Positions 1 through 13,736 of a stretch of 64,000 bases of DNA are shown here, one piece after another. The translations under genes were made by a program, and so were the position numbers. This DNA is from Sclerurus mexicanus. Taxonomy: Eukaryota > Chordata > Aves > Passeriformes > Furnariidae. The stretch covers positions 248,215 to 312,214 of the forward strand of contig VWZF01006727.1 in NCBI GenBank assembly GCA_013396755.1. Direction: 5' to 3'. The notes beneath the pieces are model-generated. The model did no database searches. It was not told the DNA's origin and was given only the letters and a program-made list of their open reading frames with translations. Numbering within the stretch: the stretch's first letter is position 1; every line of letters starts with the position of its first letter.

Positions 1-99
1 TTCCTTCTGTGTTTTCCTCATAATTTTATATTGCTATAGTACTGTAGATAATGACCAAAGTGGCTACCTCATTTTCAGTGCAATCAAATTGCTCTAAAG

Positions 100-135
100 T
101 ATATATATATATATGTATATATACGTATATATACA
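100..135. repeat. AT-rich microsatellite (TA)n with interruptions
   Basis: Alternating TA dinucleotides interrupted by single G and C substitutions (tatgtatatatacgtatata). Simple-sequence DNA; no further function is visible. Confidence 0.85.
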
Positions 136-177
136 CCAATCATTCAGTGTCATCCACCCCAAGGGATATGTTAAGAA

Positions 178-288
178 GACCCTGAGTTACCCTCACCTTC
201 AGTGGCTGGTCATAACACATAGTGGGGTTAGACCTAGATAATCTTTAAGATCCCTTCCAACCCAAAATATTCTAGGAGTCTATGATAT
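178..288 (+). mobile_element. CR1 LINE 3' end fragment, sense
   Basis: The segment carries the sense-strand 3' terminus of an avian CR1 non-LTR retrotransposon: a degraded 'ccctgagttaccct' block, then 'gatcccttccaaccc', then a tail resembling the ATTCTATG octamers. Only about 110 bp are recognisable, the usual outcome of 5'-truncated CR1 insertion. The divergence suggests an old copy. No coding capacity remains. Confidence 0.75.
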
Positions 289-3200
289 GTGAGACGGATA
301 AAAGCTAGAACCATGTGATCTTGTAGCATGCATTCATGTCAAGGTGTGCTTATTTTTACTGAGTAAAGAGCAGTAGCTTGCAAAAGACATTATTAAAAAG
401 TCAACTTTTCTATTAAACTAACTCTTACATTAGACTTAGCCTATGTGACACTATTTTTGAGGGAATATCATTTAGTTTCATTCATAGGTGATATTTAGCA
501 GTGAGGCTCAAGAGCTAATTTATATAACATGGAGGAGTTTGTCATTGCACTCAGGAAAATTCTCTTGTAACTTGCTTCCTTTCTGCTTGCTTAATCCTCA
601 TGACTAATGCTTCTTTTATGAATGGATCTTTTAGTTCACAGTGTTGCTTAAATATCCTCCTGAGTAAAGAGCTGCCTTAAAATCTTCCTAAATATTTCCA
701 CAAATTTAAGAAAAAGGGAGAGTTACAGAGATGCGTACTGTCTTCAGTGACGAGGCTCCCCAGTAAAGATCTTTAGATGCCTAAGTAGGTGAGGTGAATC
801 TAAGTTCACTTAGATACTAGGATGGAATTAAAAATGAATATCATCTAATCTGTGCACACTGTTGGGAATTGTCAGACATACAAGGAAGAACTGGTAATAC
901 AAGGGTCATATAGGACAGGAGTCTCTATGCACTAAGTAGCATTTTGTTGTTTTAAAAAGGTTTTTATTGTTTTCTCAAGGCAAATACATCCCTAAACTGC
1001 TTTCCAAAGGCCTGCTCCAAATTATACATTGGACAGTATCTTTTCTCTACCTGTTAAAAGCCACAGGTATTCTGGCTTTAGCAGGATATTATTAAGTTTG
1101 AAACATATGCATCAAGACTATTTAAATGAGTTGTTAATTAGTCAGTGCTTAAAAAACAACACATTTTCTCTAGTGTACTGTTCCAATACTAATAACTCAT
1201 GCTCTTCCCATCTGTTTGAATCCACCTGTTATCATTATTTTAAACCTACATTAAAAAGTCTACAGTGAAGGAACCAATTTCATAGTGCATGTTCATGCCC
1301 AGAAACAATGATAATATTTTTTGTTGCTATCACAAGGTACATACTAAACATTTTCCTTCAGTGTTGATATTGTAAATTGAAATTCATACTAGAAATGAGA
1401 CAAGGATGATTTAAGGCAAATAGGATTTTACATTTGTTGAGAGGGAAGACATACTGGAAAGAAAAGTACATAATAGTTTCTCATGACCATGTTTTTATTA
1501 AGTTAGTGCTTTTCACATATACTCCACTAAATAACACCCAGCTTAGTTTATACTGCCAGCATGAGATTAATCTTCTGGTTATCTGACCATCTTCCATATT
1601 ATATTCTTAAACGTCATGGATGCAGGAAAAAAAAAGAAAAAAAAGAGTGATTTGAGACAGGGAAAACCAGGGAACATGTGGCAAAAGGAACCATTGTTCT
1701 GAGCCAGTATTATTCATCTACAGCTTGTTGATAAGTCATAATTCATCCCTGTTATAGTTCTCATTCTACTTCCCAAAATAGTAGCAAACATTTTTGCTTC
1801 AAAATTTCCAATTAGAAATAGTTTTCTGTTTGTAATGTTTGTAAAATTTGGTATTTATAGGGATTTTATTTTTTTTTTTTCCCAAAGCACAGAGACCTCT
1901 TGGGAAACATAGTAGAATAAATTAATTGAGAATTTATGTTCACACACTTGTGGAATCAAAAAATAAAGGAAAGCAAACCTGGCAATAAATTACACCTTGT
2001 ATTTCTTCCCCAGGAATCCCTGAAAGCATCCAGATCTATGCAATCAACAAAAATAAAGTTCTTTCCTCCATTATGAATCTGACTGGAAGCTTGTACATTT
2101 TGCTAAAGTGTTGAACCACTAGTGTCAACACTCCTGCACTTGATACTATTTTGCAGAAACTGAACACAATGTACTCACGAATGAAAATGATTATTTACTT
2201 TATATTTCAAGAAGGAGCTCTCAATCTCATGGCCTGCAAATAGGTCAAATTCTGTCTCAGCCTGTATTTTTGATTAGTATTTCCCATCAAATTATGATCA
2301 AATGTCTTTGTAATGATTAATGAAGTTTTTTGTATGAGAGAAACTTAATACTCCATTCCTTTATGGCAGGTGTTATCCACACACAACTACAGTATTCCTC
2401 TTCTGGAAAATATGTTTCCAGAGCAAGAAATTTAATCATTTCATATGTTCCTAATTCTTTAATAACAGTTGCAGCTGACACCACAATCACAAACTGTACA
2501 TTTAGCAAAGCCTGATCTATGCATACTGAGCAGTATCAAAAATGTCTCTCTCACTTGACAGTAAGGATATAACATGACATGTCATTCAGTGTCACTAGAG
2601 ACCTGTCATGTGCTGCTGTTCCTGTGTCATGATCATTCTGGACCAACCGCCATAGTTCACTTTTCACTTGGAACAGAGAGCTTTTTCATTTCCCTGGGAA
2701 GCCACATGGGATACAGGTGCTGTTGTACCCAGGCAAATTTTTATAAGAAATTTCCAGTTAATTTTGCTGTTTTCTCCAGAGGTTTAAAACATAGCTAATC
2801 AGAATGAAAAACATTTCCAGCTTCTGCCAGTAACTCCAATTTGATTTTACAGAATTACCATAATTATCTAAAGAAAACGGATTCTGCTATTCCTGTCTAG
2901 CCTGCAATAGGACAGAGGATTGAAGAACTGTCATATGCTGAATATGTCCTGCCCTGAGGGCTTTAAGACAGCTTGAAGATTATAACAAACAGTAGGGAGG
3001 AGTAAAATGTAGGCAACAGTAGTAAGATTGAACAGGTAGTGGACATTTTGACAAGCTACACTGCTAAATGAATTACTCTGAGAGTAGTCAGATTGAGTGA
3101 ATTTTCTGTGCTTTGTATTTGTTATGTTTACTATGTTAGTATATTTGCAGGGGTGATCTGATCTGGCATTTAAGAATAAGTTAAGCTGAGCTGAGGGTGC

Positions 3201-4398
3201 TAGAGATGTCACAATGCAGTACTGTCTGACTAAGAACCAGTCTGGGTGTAGGAATAGAGGTTGAAGTTACTCCAACCTGTGAGTAGCTTCAAAAGGCATT
3301 GTATCTTCAAGAAATACCTTCTGAAGTTAAAATGTGTGCCTGATCATCCTGTCACTAACGAATAACTACTTTCCTTGATGGGTATGTAGTATCACCCTAA
3401 ATATCTAGGATGCAACTTCACTACAAGCATCCTTCCACCTTAACCATCATTTGGATTGCCACTTCCTAGTTGTAGGAGTAAATTGAAAACAGTTTTTGAT
3501 CTCCAAACTGTACTTGAAGGCAAAATAGGCAAAAATGAAATGCATCTTACTAGTGAGACAAAATAATGCACTAGTGAATGTTCTCCTCTGCATCCATTTT
3601 CAATTGCATCAGGAGGTGAAATCTAGTGGTACCATAATGGTACTTACAGTGGTACCAAGGAATGAGTCCTGAGGGTGTCTTCTACCGCATGGAGTTCAGC
3701 TAAATTTTATCCTGCCTTGTTCTGCCACATAAAAATATGTCTGAGATTAAATAAAAAAAATAAAAAAAATAACTCCACATAGATATTTCTGATTCAGTCC
3801 AACTAAGGATTGCATTAAATTAACTCTTCTGCTGAAAAGGTCTAAGCTTAAATTTTATTTCAAAATAGGCTCTTATACAGTGCAATAGTTCTACAAAGTA
3901 TTCTCCAGGTGACTACAAAATGTTTAAAGCATCATCTAGCACTTTTTATAAAACACAACTCATTCTTAAAGGTCGCACTTCCATATGGCAGGTACTTATC
4001 ATTCTCTGTAATACATTTAGAATACAAATTTGGCTTTGTTCTCAGGACAAGTCCTGAGAGGTGTCAATGGCCCACAACTTGCAGTGATGAGCACCAACTG
4101 GCATTTGGGCTGATGATAATTGTGTTGTTAAAAAATATGAGACGTTGCCACTCTCACTAGTTACACAGAGAGAAATGCTATTACTCTATCTTGCTTTGTG
4201 CATTGTGGTTTCATGAAGTAGGTTGGTCTATATATAAGATATGTATTCGTATCTTTTGTGTGTGTGTGTATATATATCATAAAAATGAGAGATTTTTCTG
4301 AGCAGTGTTTATACTTGGCATGTAACACAAAGTTCCCTAAGTAAATCTCACAGGCTTTTTAGCCTCTCCAAAACTACATCTGTGCAGCGCTTGATTTA
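289..4398. other. Unique AT-rich sequence, no gene recognised
   Basis: No ORF, splice-flanked exon or RNA gene could be supported. Contents are short simple tracts: an A-rich run at 1627-1646, a T run near 1867-1880, (A7T)-type DNA at 3748-3772 and a short TG/TA repeat at 4257-4278. Reading frames up to 93 codons (for example 2931-3212 minus) show no recognisable protein and look like chance frames. Confidence 0.6.
4257..4278. repeat. Compound (TG)n(TA)n microsatellite
   Basis: A short TG run passes directly into a TA run. Simple-sequence DNA of alternating purine and pyrimidine. Confidence 0.75.
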
Positions 4399-4904
4399 AT
4401 TGAGGAAGGTGATTCTCCCCTCTACTCCACTCTTGTAAGACCCCATCTGGAGAACAGCAACGAGCTCTGGGGCCCCCAGCATAAGAAGGAGCACAAACAG
4501 ACTGTGAAGAAGATCAGAGGGCTGGAGTAACTCTTCTATGAAAACAGGCTGGGAGAGTCAAGCTTGTTCAGCCTGGAAGAGAGAAGGAGCTATAAGAAAG
4601 CTGGAGAGGGATATTTTACATGGGCATGAAGTGATAGGATAAGGGGTAAATTTAGGCATCAAACTGAAAGAGGGAAGGATTAGATGACATCAGGAAGGAA
4701 TTCTTTACTATGAGAGTGGTAAGACATTGGCAAAGACTGCCCAGAGAAGCTCTGACTACTCCATTCCTGGAAATGTTCAAGGACAGGTTGGATGGGGCTT
4801 TGAGCAATGTGGTCTAGTGGGAGGTGCCTCTGCCTACAGCAGGGGAGTTGGAACTAGATGATCATTAAGGTCCCTTCCAATGCAGGCCACTCTATGATTC
4901 TGTG
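4399..4904 (+). mobile_element. CR1 LINE 3' portion, sense, about 0.5 kb
   Basis: A long sense CR1 fragment. It begins in the region encoding the C-terminal end of ORF2 ('gaggaaggtgattctcccct', 'accccatctggagaacagc'), continues through the 'aggaaggaattctttactat' and 'ccagagaagctctgactact' blocks, and ends in 'ggtcccttccaa' plus 'tctatgattctgtg'. The 5' end is truncated, as is typical of CR1. The reading frame is broken, so it is a dead copy. It is one of the best preserved sense copies in the window, and its block order is the mirror image of the antisense copies at 8842, 27661 and 50681. Confidence 0.93.
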
Positions 4905-7900
4905 TTAACATTTACAATATTATTTATATTATATACTTACAGCTGTCTCGTACCTTTTCCTATGTTTTTATGCTCTGCTTGCCATCACCTCTTTGTCTCT
5001 TTCATCTCATACTGTAGACCCTGGATGTCAAAATATTTGTGCACATGCATATTAAATAAATTCCCTAGTATTTCCAGGGTCAGGACTGGTAATTTTTTAT
5101 ACAAGATTTTCTTAGTTGTATGGAATAATGGCTGACACGATGGGCTTCTACACAGTCCTGGAGTTACTGAAAACTGGTGAAATATGTGAACAACAAAGGA
5201 AGAAAATATGAGAATATGTGTTCTTAAAATGATGGTCTTTCTCCCTTAAGAAAACTGATTATTACTGATAACCATAGTAATCTCCCTGGAGAATTGAATG
5301 TCCTTCTTAAAGGAGTTTTTCTCTTAATGAGCAAAAAATTTTGTATAATCCTGTTAAAAATAGTGGACTGTACCACTTAATCCTGCTCCCTTTGAAATCA
5401 GTGTTGAAACTCTGACCAAAAGAACTAATATCACTGCCAGAACGCAAGTTAGCTCATGTGGTTTCTAGAATGAACAATCTGTCCTCTAAGGTCAAAAAGA
5501 TTTCTCAGACACAGCTTCTAGAAAGATTTTTTGAGAACTTCACACTTTTGGCCCAGTTTGGTTTTGGGTCCAGGTCAAACCAAAATGGTATCACTCACTT
5601 TGGATACAGTTGTATTTGCTGAAAAACACCAAGCTACAGCCTGGGATTTTGAAGTCCCATCTTTCAGTTCAGCATGTCCTTTCCTTAAAATAACAGCTAC
5701 TGAAAAATCATACCTAGAAAAAAAATAGCTTGTTTTAAGCAACTCAACTTTTACTTGCTACCTATGTAAGGATGCTAACTTACAACTGAAATTCTGTCCT
5801 AGATTTCTTTGAGTATTCTCTTTACTCAAAGGTTTCTTTTTAATTTTTCTTGAGGTAAGTGGTGGGGTTTTAATGAGACCTTTTCTAAACATCATGTTGG
5901 AATAGCAACATATGAGAAGCTTCCGGACATGACAGTAGATATTTATAACATAAAATTTAAAAAAAAAAATCAATATGAATTTGTTTTAAAAGCTTTTGTT
6001 TTCTTTTTATCTCTGAGGAAAATGGTTTCTTAGCTGGCGATCATATGGATATTTTTTTAGTTGAAGTTTTATTAAATGCCTTTTTAGCCCAGTCACTTCA
6101 ATAAATACTATTTACGAGACCTGAAAAGACATATAGAACGTGTTTTACAAAGAACTTAATGGAATAAAACTCCTGTAAATATTTGTGGGTTTGAAGGGGT
6201 TTTTGGGGAAGTTTTCTTCTGTGTGTGTGCTTGCAAAAATACAGAACACAATGAAACTTTTACATTTTGTTTTGAGATTATAATGGTGCATTTTGAAACA
6301 CAATGTGTCATGGGATATGCTCCAACAAATTTTGGATAAACAAAATGTTTGATGACTCTGGCAAAGTACTGCAACTTTTAAGAGAAAGTTCATTCCACTT
6401 TTGAAATATTGAAGATGAACATATTGGTGGGAATACACGTAAGGTTAAGAAACATTTGACGAAACTCTATTTATGCAGCTTCTAGGACATCTAAGAGCCT
6501 TTTCCTGTCTGGCCCAAAAATTTCAGTATTCTGCCTATTTAAAGTATTTTCCTTCATTCACCACAATATTTTGTAATAACTCCATAAAGAAGGGGAAAGC
6601 AGTCATCTCTGTATTGCAGACGGGACGGAATCCAGGTAGACCAGAGAAATCATGTAGGAAGTCTCTGGCCAATAAAGTATTTAATCTGAGACCTTAAAAT
6701 TGGAAAGCAATACCTTCAGTTTCACAATCATTAATTTTTTTCATTCAAGTGGAGCAATGGTTAGGAACAATTTATGAAGAAAATAAACTTAAAAATAACA
6801 ATTAAAAAAGTCTAATATCATAAGCACAATAGGAATCCTATTCTACTCTTTATTAAGAACTAAATGTTACCCAACAGTAATTACCAAAGCATGTTATTCA
6901 GACTGTCACCAGCTGCCATCTGATAAACAATTTTGGGGGCCTAAATTTCAGAAAGTATCTGTGAATGGACATATTTTCATGTATCATTTAATCCCTAGAA
7001 AAGCCTAAAATTGATCAATTGCCTCTATTTCAGACCACACTGTCCTACAAATGCGTATGCATACAGAAGTTCCTTGGTATAAGAAGCCTCAAACCCGAAG
7101 AAGTGGACAGAATTTAGGCACCTGTGCACCACTGCAATTTTTAAATGAGTGAGGAGACATCAAAACTAAGACTTTGATAGGTGTCTTCTGAGTATACATG
7201 ATTTATTTGGTCAGCCTGAGGTTTTCTGCAGAGCTAGTTGCAGCAGAGATGGTGCCATGCACTTTTTGAAAACTAAGTTAGCACAAATATTCTTGACCTT
7301 ATGTGCTAATTATCAGCCTCAAGACACATACCATGGACATGCAAAGATAGCGGAAGCCTTAAAAGGGATCCAGGATAGCAAACATGGCATCTGCCCAAGG
7401 TCCTAGTTCTTCATTGCTGGATAGGGCTGCATGTGCAGGGTGGTCTCAAGATGTGCTGGACACTCCAGCCTCCTTAGGGCTTGCTGTCCTGTTTCATTCT
7501 TTGGAAGCAGTTTTGGACTAACCAGCGCCTTCATCCCAGCACAGTTCCCCTACCTGTACAGATACACATGGATTTCTTACAAGATGCATGTAATCCAGGA
7601 GCTACGAGGACTGTGTGAGAAGGACATAAGACCAAGGGAAGGAATCCCCAGCTTTTCAAGAGTATGCTCTGATTGCCACTTGGTGGTCAGATTTGGAATT
7701 TCCATATGGTCCCTGAATTGTTTGGTTTTTAATTCAGTAATCATACACAATAAAATGACCCCCCCACACAGTCTTTTACCCCAGGAAGAATTATTGCATG
7801 AAAGTTAATGGAAGGGGGGGGAGGAAGGGGGTGGCAAGGTGGGAGCTGAGGGGTGGAGGTGGCCAAACAGTACCCAACAGTAAACACACCTTCTCTTACA

Positions 7901-8841
7901 CTTAGGAGACTATACTGATTACTTCTACTTCAAATCAAGATCTAGCTTGGATTCAGATGTATCTGAACTACCAGAATAGTTTTTTTTTTCTTATGTCTAT
8001 TGTTAGGCACCTGCCCATAAAGGACTACCAATATACTCTTTCTCATAACTGACATCCATAGAGCTCTTTCTTTTGTTAGATCTCAAAACTGAACTGAAAT
8101 ACAGACTGTAAATAAAGGAAATGCATGTTTCAGAAGTCTAGAAATATTTCTAAAGATCATTAAATCATTTAGCCATATGAAAACAAATTCCAGTGTGTAT
8201 GAAGAAACTAGCAGTAAGATATCCTGCAAATATCAGTTGCAGTGAGTTTTCTCTCTCTGAATGACTCAACACCCATTTTTCTTGCATGTCCTGATTGATA
8301 TTCAGACAGCAGATAGCTTTGCTAGAGATATCAAAGCACAGAATTTGGATTTCTAATGATTACAGTAGGATTTGGTTCAACATCCTTCAAAACAAAGCCA
8401 CTTTTCCCTTGCTGTAGGTGCAATTTTTCAAGTATTATATATGCTGTATGTAACTTTGAAGTTAATAAATATTATTGTGTCAAATAAAATAAAATAAGGC
8501 CATCTCAGTGAGACAAAGATCAACTTCAGTACTATATAATATATGGCTTTAGCCCCTGGCAGTGCGTTCTGGGAGTTACATCAGTTAAATGAAATCTGGG
8601 AGCAGAACAGTGGGTTTGGATTACAGAGAATCTAAGCTACAAGAGAAAATTATCTCTCAAAAGAGAGGGTTTATGAGGTGAAAGAGGTATGTAAATGGTA
8701 TTTTAGAACTTGCAAGAGGAAAAAGTCATAGTACGTCAAAAGTATTGGAAAAACAGAGGCATAACATTTTTGTGTGTTTTATAATAAGATTCTTTTCTCT
8801 CCAATAAAGCATATGAAATGTGGAAGAGCTTTGATTCTCAA
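4905..8841. other. Unique AT-rich sequence, no gene recognised
   Basis: No exon or RNA gene can be supported. The longest frame (7431-7808, plus, 125 codons) has no recognisable domain. The only compositional oddity is a G-rich stretch at 7811-7860, listed separately, beside a run of seven Cs near 7758-7764. A small (AAAAT)n patch lies at about 8483-8507. Confidence 0.6.
7811..7860 (+). other. G-rich tract, candidate G-quadruplex
   Basis: G runs on the plus strand lie at 7814-7821 (8 G), 7827-7831 (5 G), 7841-7843 (3 G) and 7850-7853 (4 G), with loops of 5, 9 and 6 nt. This is close to, but with one 9-nt loop slightly outside, the usual G3+N1-7 rule. It stands out in otherwise AT-rich DNA. 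Folding is inferred, not shown. Confidence 0.5.
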
Positions 8842-9188
8842 TTATAGAATCATATAATCATTGAATGATCATCTTAGTTCCAACCCCTGTACCATGGGCA
8901 AGGACACCTTCTGCTAGAGCAGGTTGCTCAAAGCCCCATCCAACCTGTCCTTGAACACTTCCAGGGATGGAGTAGTCACAGCTCCTCTGGGCAATCTGTG
9001 CCAATGTCTTACCACCCTCATAGTAAAGAATTTGTTCCTAATATCTAATCTAAATCTACTCTCCTTCAGATCAAAGACATTCTTCCTCATCCAAACACCA
9101 CATGCCCTTATAAAAAGTCCCTCTCCAGCCTTCTTGAAGACTACCTTCAGGTAGTAAAGTGATGATTGTCTGTTGCTATAAGAGTGAA
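8842..9188 (-). mobile_element. CR1 LINE 3' portion, antisense
   Basis: Read on the plus strand it starts with the reverse complement of the CR1 terminus ('atagaatcatataatc'), then 'caggttgctcaaagccccat', 'acttccagggatgg' and 'aaaaagtccctctccagcct'. The minus-strand frame here (part of 8914-9375) ends in the CR1 ORF2 C-terminal pattern with the residues VVRHWHRLPRG and LDGALSNLL. Upstream of about 9188 the similarity fades, so the rest of that 153-codon frame is probably chance extension into unique DNA. Confidence 0.92.
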
Positions 9189-12100
9189 AGCTGGCAGCCT
9201 CTGCATTCATACCATAGCCTTCCTCAAGGTGTGAAAGTAGTGTTCCTAAGGAAAATACAGCTGCTTTGGAAATATCATGGCTCCCAGTGGAAAAACAGCT
9301 AAAGAAGGCAACACATTTGAGCATCATCAGGCTGGGCACTGATAAAAGAAAAGAGCGTACCATTTGCAACACCACAAAACCTTGTATCGTTCATCTCTGC
9401 CGAACAAGGTGACATAGTAAAGAAGGTACGGAGCAGAGCTATTAAAATGACAAAGGGGACAGAACCATGGATCTGTGAGAAGACACTACAGAGTCTTGTT
9501 CTCAGTCTTCATCATTCCTTTCTTCTCATTTCTTCTTCTTCAGTTTAAGAAGGGAGGGAAATGTGTTCAACTTTACATTGTGAAGGTGTTGTAAAAAAAT
9601 TGTGCAGAACTATGAATCCTCACCCACACATTACTGCAAACACTCAAGGGGCGCTTTGGGAAACTGCCTTAAATTAGATAAAAGTAGCCTTTTTTTTTTC
9701 CCAGAACTTACTGAACTTCTGGAATGTTTCCACAGAAGATCGTGATGCAGACAATATCAGCAGTTTCAAAAATAGACCAGAGACATTAAAGAACAACAGG
9801 TCTAGAAAAAGTTACGCAGTGGTTGAATTCCTTGTAATTTTGTAAGATCATAAGACCTTATGATAAGAGCAGGAGGCCTTCCACATGAAAGCTGCTGACA
9901 AGCCTTTAAAGAAATTCTATCTTAATTTAGTAATTCTAGATCTGTATGGAGGAGGTGGGACTTGAGGGAAGATAAGGAGAGGTGTCCTGGAATAATCCCA
10001 TGTTTGACTCTAAAACCTTTTAGCTTGCCTACCAGCCTGTGTGCCTGTGGAATTTTCTGAGTGCCATCCTCCAAAGAACTTCCTACCTCAAACTGACATG
10101 GATGGCTTCCCCTCTGTCCTTGGCTGACTGATTTTCTCTCAAATTGGAGAGAAAGTGATCATTCAGAGAAAAAACAGACATATCTAATCTGGAGAAGGAT
10201 GTCACTGGTTTTTGAAATCACAGATTAAACTGGAAAAAGCATTACAAAAGTTTATCCTCTTAACTTTCAGCCCATTATCTCCTTGAACTTCGCAGCCACT
10301 GGCATAGTATAGCCATTATTTTCTGTAGTTCTTTAGCGAATCATGGTGTTTGGACAACGTGTAGGGTAAAAATAAGTAACTCCTAGTAAATAACAGCAAT
10401 TTTTGCTAAGTTTTCTTTTTCCACTGGTCTGAGGCATGGTATACTATTCCTTAGGAAGAAAAAAGTTTTAAGCAAGGTGAGATTATACATGTGTAAGAGA
10501 GGAAACCAAAAATAAAAGATTAAGACACTGTATGTTTTCAGATACAATTAGATCTCTCTTTATATCACATTTCTCTAATACTTAACTTTGTTGTTCTTCT
10601 GCACCATTGATATAAATCTTTATATAGGGTTCAGAACAATTTCATACACATCTTTCTCCTAAATTTGAGGTATCTCGGTCTAAAACAAATGCTTCCATTA
10701 TTCAAATAGTCAACTGATACTGCAGGACCTCTGGAAACCTGCATCAAGGGATCTTGTCTATCTACTGGAGGTACCTAAGCTTAGATCAATAGGGTCTCAT
10801 TCCGAAAGTCTTTGTGTGCCAGATTCACCTTCATAAATAGAGAGCTAAGACGCAGTGCTAGGATTCCTTCAACAAGTCAGTGTCTTTGCTTCCTCTGTTC
10901 TGTTTCGTCTTCCCCTTGACCATGCCCTTTACCAGAAAAGTCCCTCATCTTTGATTCTGTGTCATTCAGCCTCAACTATTTGCTGGATCTAGTTAGCATC
11001 TGTACCATGTGTGCTTTGTGGTGGTTTGTGGTTTTTTTTTAACTGCAATGCCATAAATTCTTTTTCAAACATCGTAACTGCAATAAAATGTGGGAGTAAA
11101 ATCTCATGAATTATCGCTTCTCACCTATAATACATTCAGCATTTTCTTAGGTTGAAAATTGTTATAAAAACTACATAAAGACATATCAGACATCAATCTC
11201 AGCAAAATATTGAATATTTTACCTACAAAAACTTTTAGTTGCCCACACAATCAATGTTGAAATGCTTAAACATTCAGAGTACAAATTTTAAGATATCTTC
11301 TTGAGCTCGCAAAAATATTAAAATTAAAATCAGTGGGTCTTTAATTGTCCAGGTCCAAAGTGGATTTTTAAAGATCCAGAGTGAATTTAAAGGTTTAGTC
11401 TGAATCCTTAATTGTCTCATGAGCTCGGTTGCACCTTATATTACAGTTTCCTTTTTGTTTTTCTTTTCCTCCTGTGGAAGGATGTTAAAGAAGGCTCTAA
11501 GCAAATGTTCAAAAGAGATGAGAGAAAGAAAGGCAGAGGATTTCAGGAATAAAAACATTTAGTCTGAAAAAATATCTTTGTTCAGCACTGAAAAAAATGG
11601 GAAGCAATTTTTTTTTCTGTCATATAATGTTATTTAATGTTATTAAAATAGAAAAAAAACCCACACTTCACTGACACTCAAAACTGTTTTTGTAATGGCA
11701 GTAATTTCTACATGTGCAAATAAGGGATTAAGGAAGGAAAAAATAAAAAGGCAAGCAAAGTTTTATAAACAGCATTCATTGAGATGGAAAACTTTCTGTT
11801 ATTCATTCAAATTTAATTCAAGCATAAGAATAACATAACTGGTTATAGAGCCTACAGCAGTCTAGTCTATACAATCTGAAATTCAGTTGATTTACAAGAT
11901 GGCCCATGTATTCCTGCTTCTTATCTTCTATTTTCTGCTTTCTCATGCAGATTAGTTTGTGAGCAAGCATTGATTTTTTTTAACAATTCCTTACCTTCAA
12001 ATATTCATGCTGAATTTTAAAGCTTTTTCTGACAATTAAACATTATAAGAATACTGTTTGATCTTGCATAAAAAAGATTATGCATCAACATCAAATAACT

Positions 12101-13509
12101 GGCAGAATAAGAAAGAAAATGTACACTTCTAGTCCTGCCTCTAGTCAGAATACACTAACTCGTTTTTAAACAATAATAGTAATAGCAACTTAATAACTAG
12201 AAAACATTTGCTTTTTAAAAAACCTCCCATACTGCTTTTCCAGTCCAGTTACTGACAGACTAGTGCCAGCTTCCCATTATGTTTTAATTTTTGGCTAGAC
12301 TATTGGAGAATCAGCACCATACTTTACTAATTAAGAAAAATCATGTTTCTTAGAAGATATCAACTGATGCTTTCAGAGGGAAAACCTTTTCTTCTGTTGT
12401 AGTTAGTGCTACCACAAAAGGTACAATGTGGACTGTCAAGAAACAGACATACTTCACTCAAAGACATACATTACTCAAAGTTTAAAACACAAATTCCTTC
12501 CAGACCACTCATATAACTAACCACACTGACAACTTACTAGGTGGATAAAATAGAACAATTGCTAACAACAAAGAAGGACAGACATTTTTCAGTAAATATT
12601 GCTATACTGCCAAGGAGAGTTACTAATGTAGTCATAAAATGTAAAGTTAGCAAAACACTATTGACTACAGCCATAACTAATAACAGTATTTAGCAACATT
12701 TACTAAAACTGAGAATTCTCAGATAAGCAGATCCAGGTAATATTCATTTAAGACTTTAAATCACGTGGTTAAAAAATTCCATGGATCACAAATGCCAGCT
12801 TTCAAATATATTCTAGAGAGCTGGAGATGTTCCAGAACATAGTCATGCTTTGAAAATAAATAAGAAACTGGGTTTGGTTGTTTTTGGGTTTTTTTCATGG
12901 AAAGCTATAGATCTGCAGATACAACAGCATCCCATACAAAATCAGAGAATGGTTAATATGAGACTCCAAATATAGTAAATAAAGAATGCAGTAATTTTAA
13001 TGCTATTCTACATTTGTAGAAAGTTTAAGCATATTGGTGATGTTTTGCTATGTTTACAACTTTGTGTGATGAAAATAACGATGTTGCTGCAATAGATTTC
13101 TCTAATGCACATGACTCGAGACCAAATGACATCTTGAGTGATAAAACTTGAACAATTTAACATTTACAGAGTAAACGGATTAAGAACTTCTTAAATAAGA
13201 TTCAGAACACAATGCTAAGTTAGAATTCTTGTAAACCAGCTGCATTTCAAGTAGAAATTTGCTGATGTATTTTAGGTTTTTTGCCTCTGTATATCTTTTT
13301 ATCAATGGCTTAGGAATAGAAAAATACAAAATAAAACCACATGTAGAAGAGATATAGATTTTGGTGATGACTGAATTCCTAGGGAGCAGTAAATAAAGGA
13401 GGAGGTTAGGTTATCCCTATAGGCTATAAACAAACCATATATGTATCAAATCTTAAACCACAACCCAATGGCAATTCAACCCAATGGCTGTGTTAATTCA
13501 ATGGCAGAT
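9189..13509. other. Unique AT-rich sequence, no gene recognised
   Basis: More than 4 kb without a frame above about 60 codons, a recognisable repeat or an RNA gene. Only short homopolymer A/T runs are visible (for example a T run near 11033-11040). This is the emptiest part of the window. Confidence 0.6.
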
Positions 13510-13732
13510 TCTACCTTCAAAGCTGTGATTCTGAAATAGTCTTTGGATGACAAAGGGCGATAAACTGAGAGTAGTTTTCCAGTATAACTTTGCAGCCAAA
13601 AGTTAACATATTATTAGGATTATAAACATGGAAATATACTGCAGGATTGAAAAAAACACCAAATCTATGTTTGTCAAAGTGGCCAGCTGTAATTCTGACC
13701 ACAGTTCTGGCCTCCATATGTTAAGAAGGATA
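13510..13732 (+). mobile_element. Old CR1-like LINE, sense, left part of a split copy
   Basis: A diverged sense fragment from the 3' third of the ORF2 reverse transcriptase region. Recognisable blocks include 'gcagccaaaagttaacat', 'taggattataaacatgga' and 'gaccacagttctggcctcca', in the order seen in ancient sauropsid CR1 elements. It stops at 13732 where a younger antisense CR1 begins and appears to resume at 14706. The family call is from memory of the conserved block order; the copy is heavily mutated and non-coding. Confidence 0.55.
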
Positions 13733-13736
13733 CTAA

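Noticed and set aside
3627..3657. Cluster of GGTACC-type mini palindromes (tggtaccataatggtact)
   Set aside because: Too short to separate from chance and with no associated feature.
8924..9154. Plus-strand 76-codon frame starting MLKAPSNLSLNTSRDG
   Set aside because: It is the antisense shadow of a CR1 ORF2 end; the same peptide pattern recurs at 42499-42711 and 50772-51002 because all three are antisense CR1 copies.
8914..9375. 153-codon minus-strand frame as a host gene
   Set aside because: Its C-terminal part is the CR1 ORF2 end, and the N-terminal part extends into sequence without recognisable homology; no intact gene.
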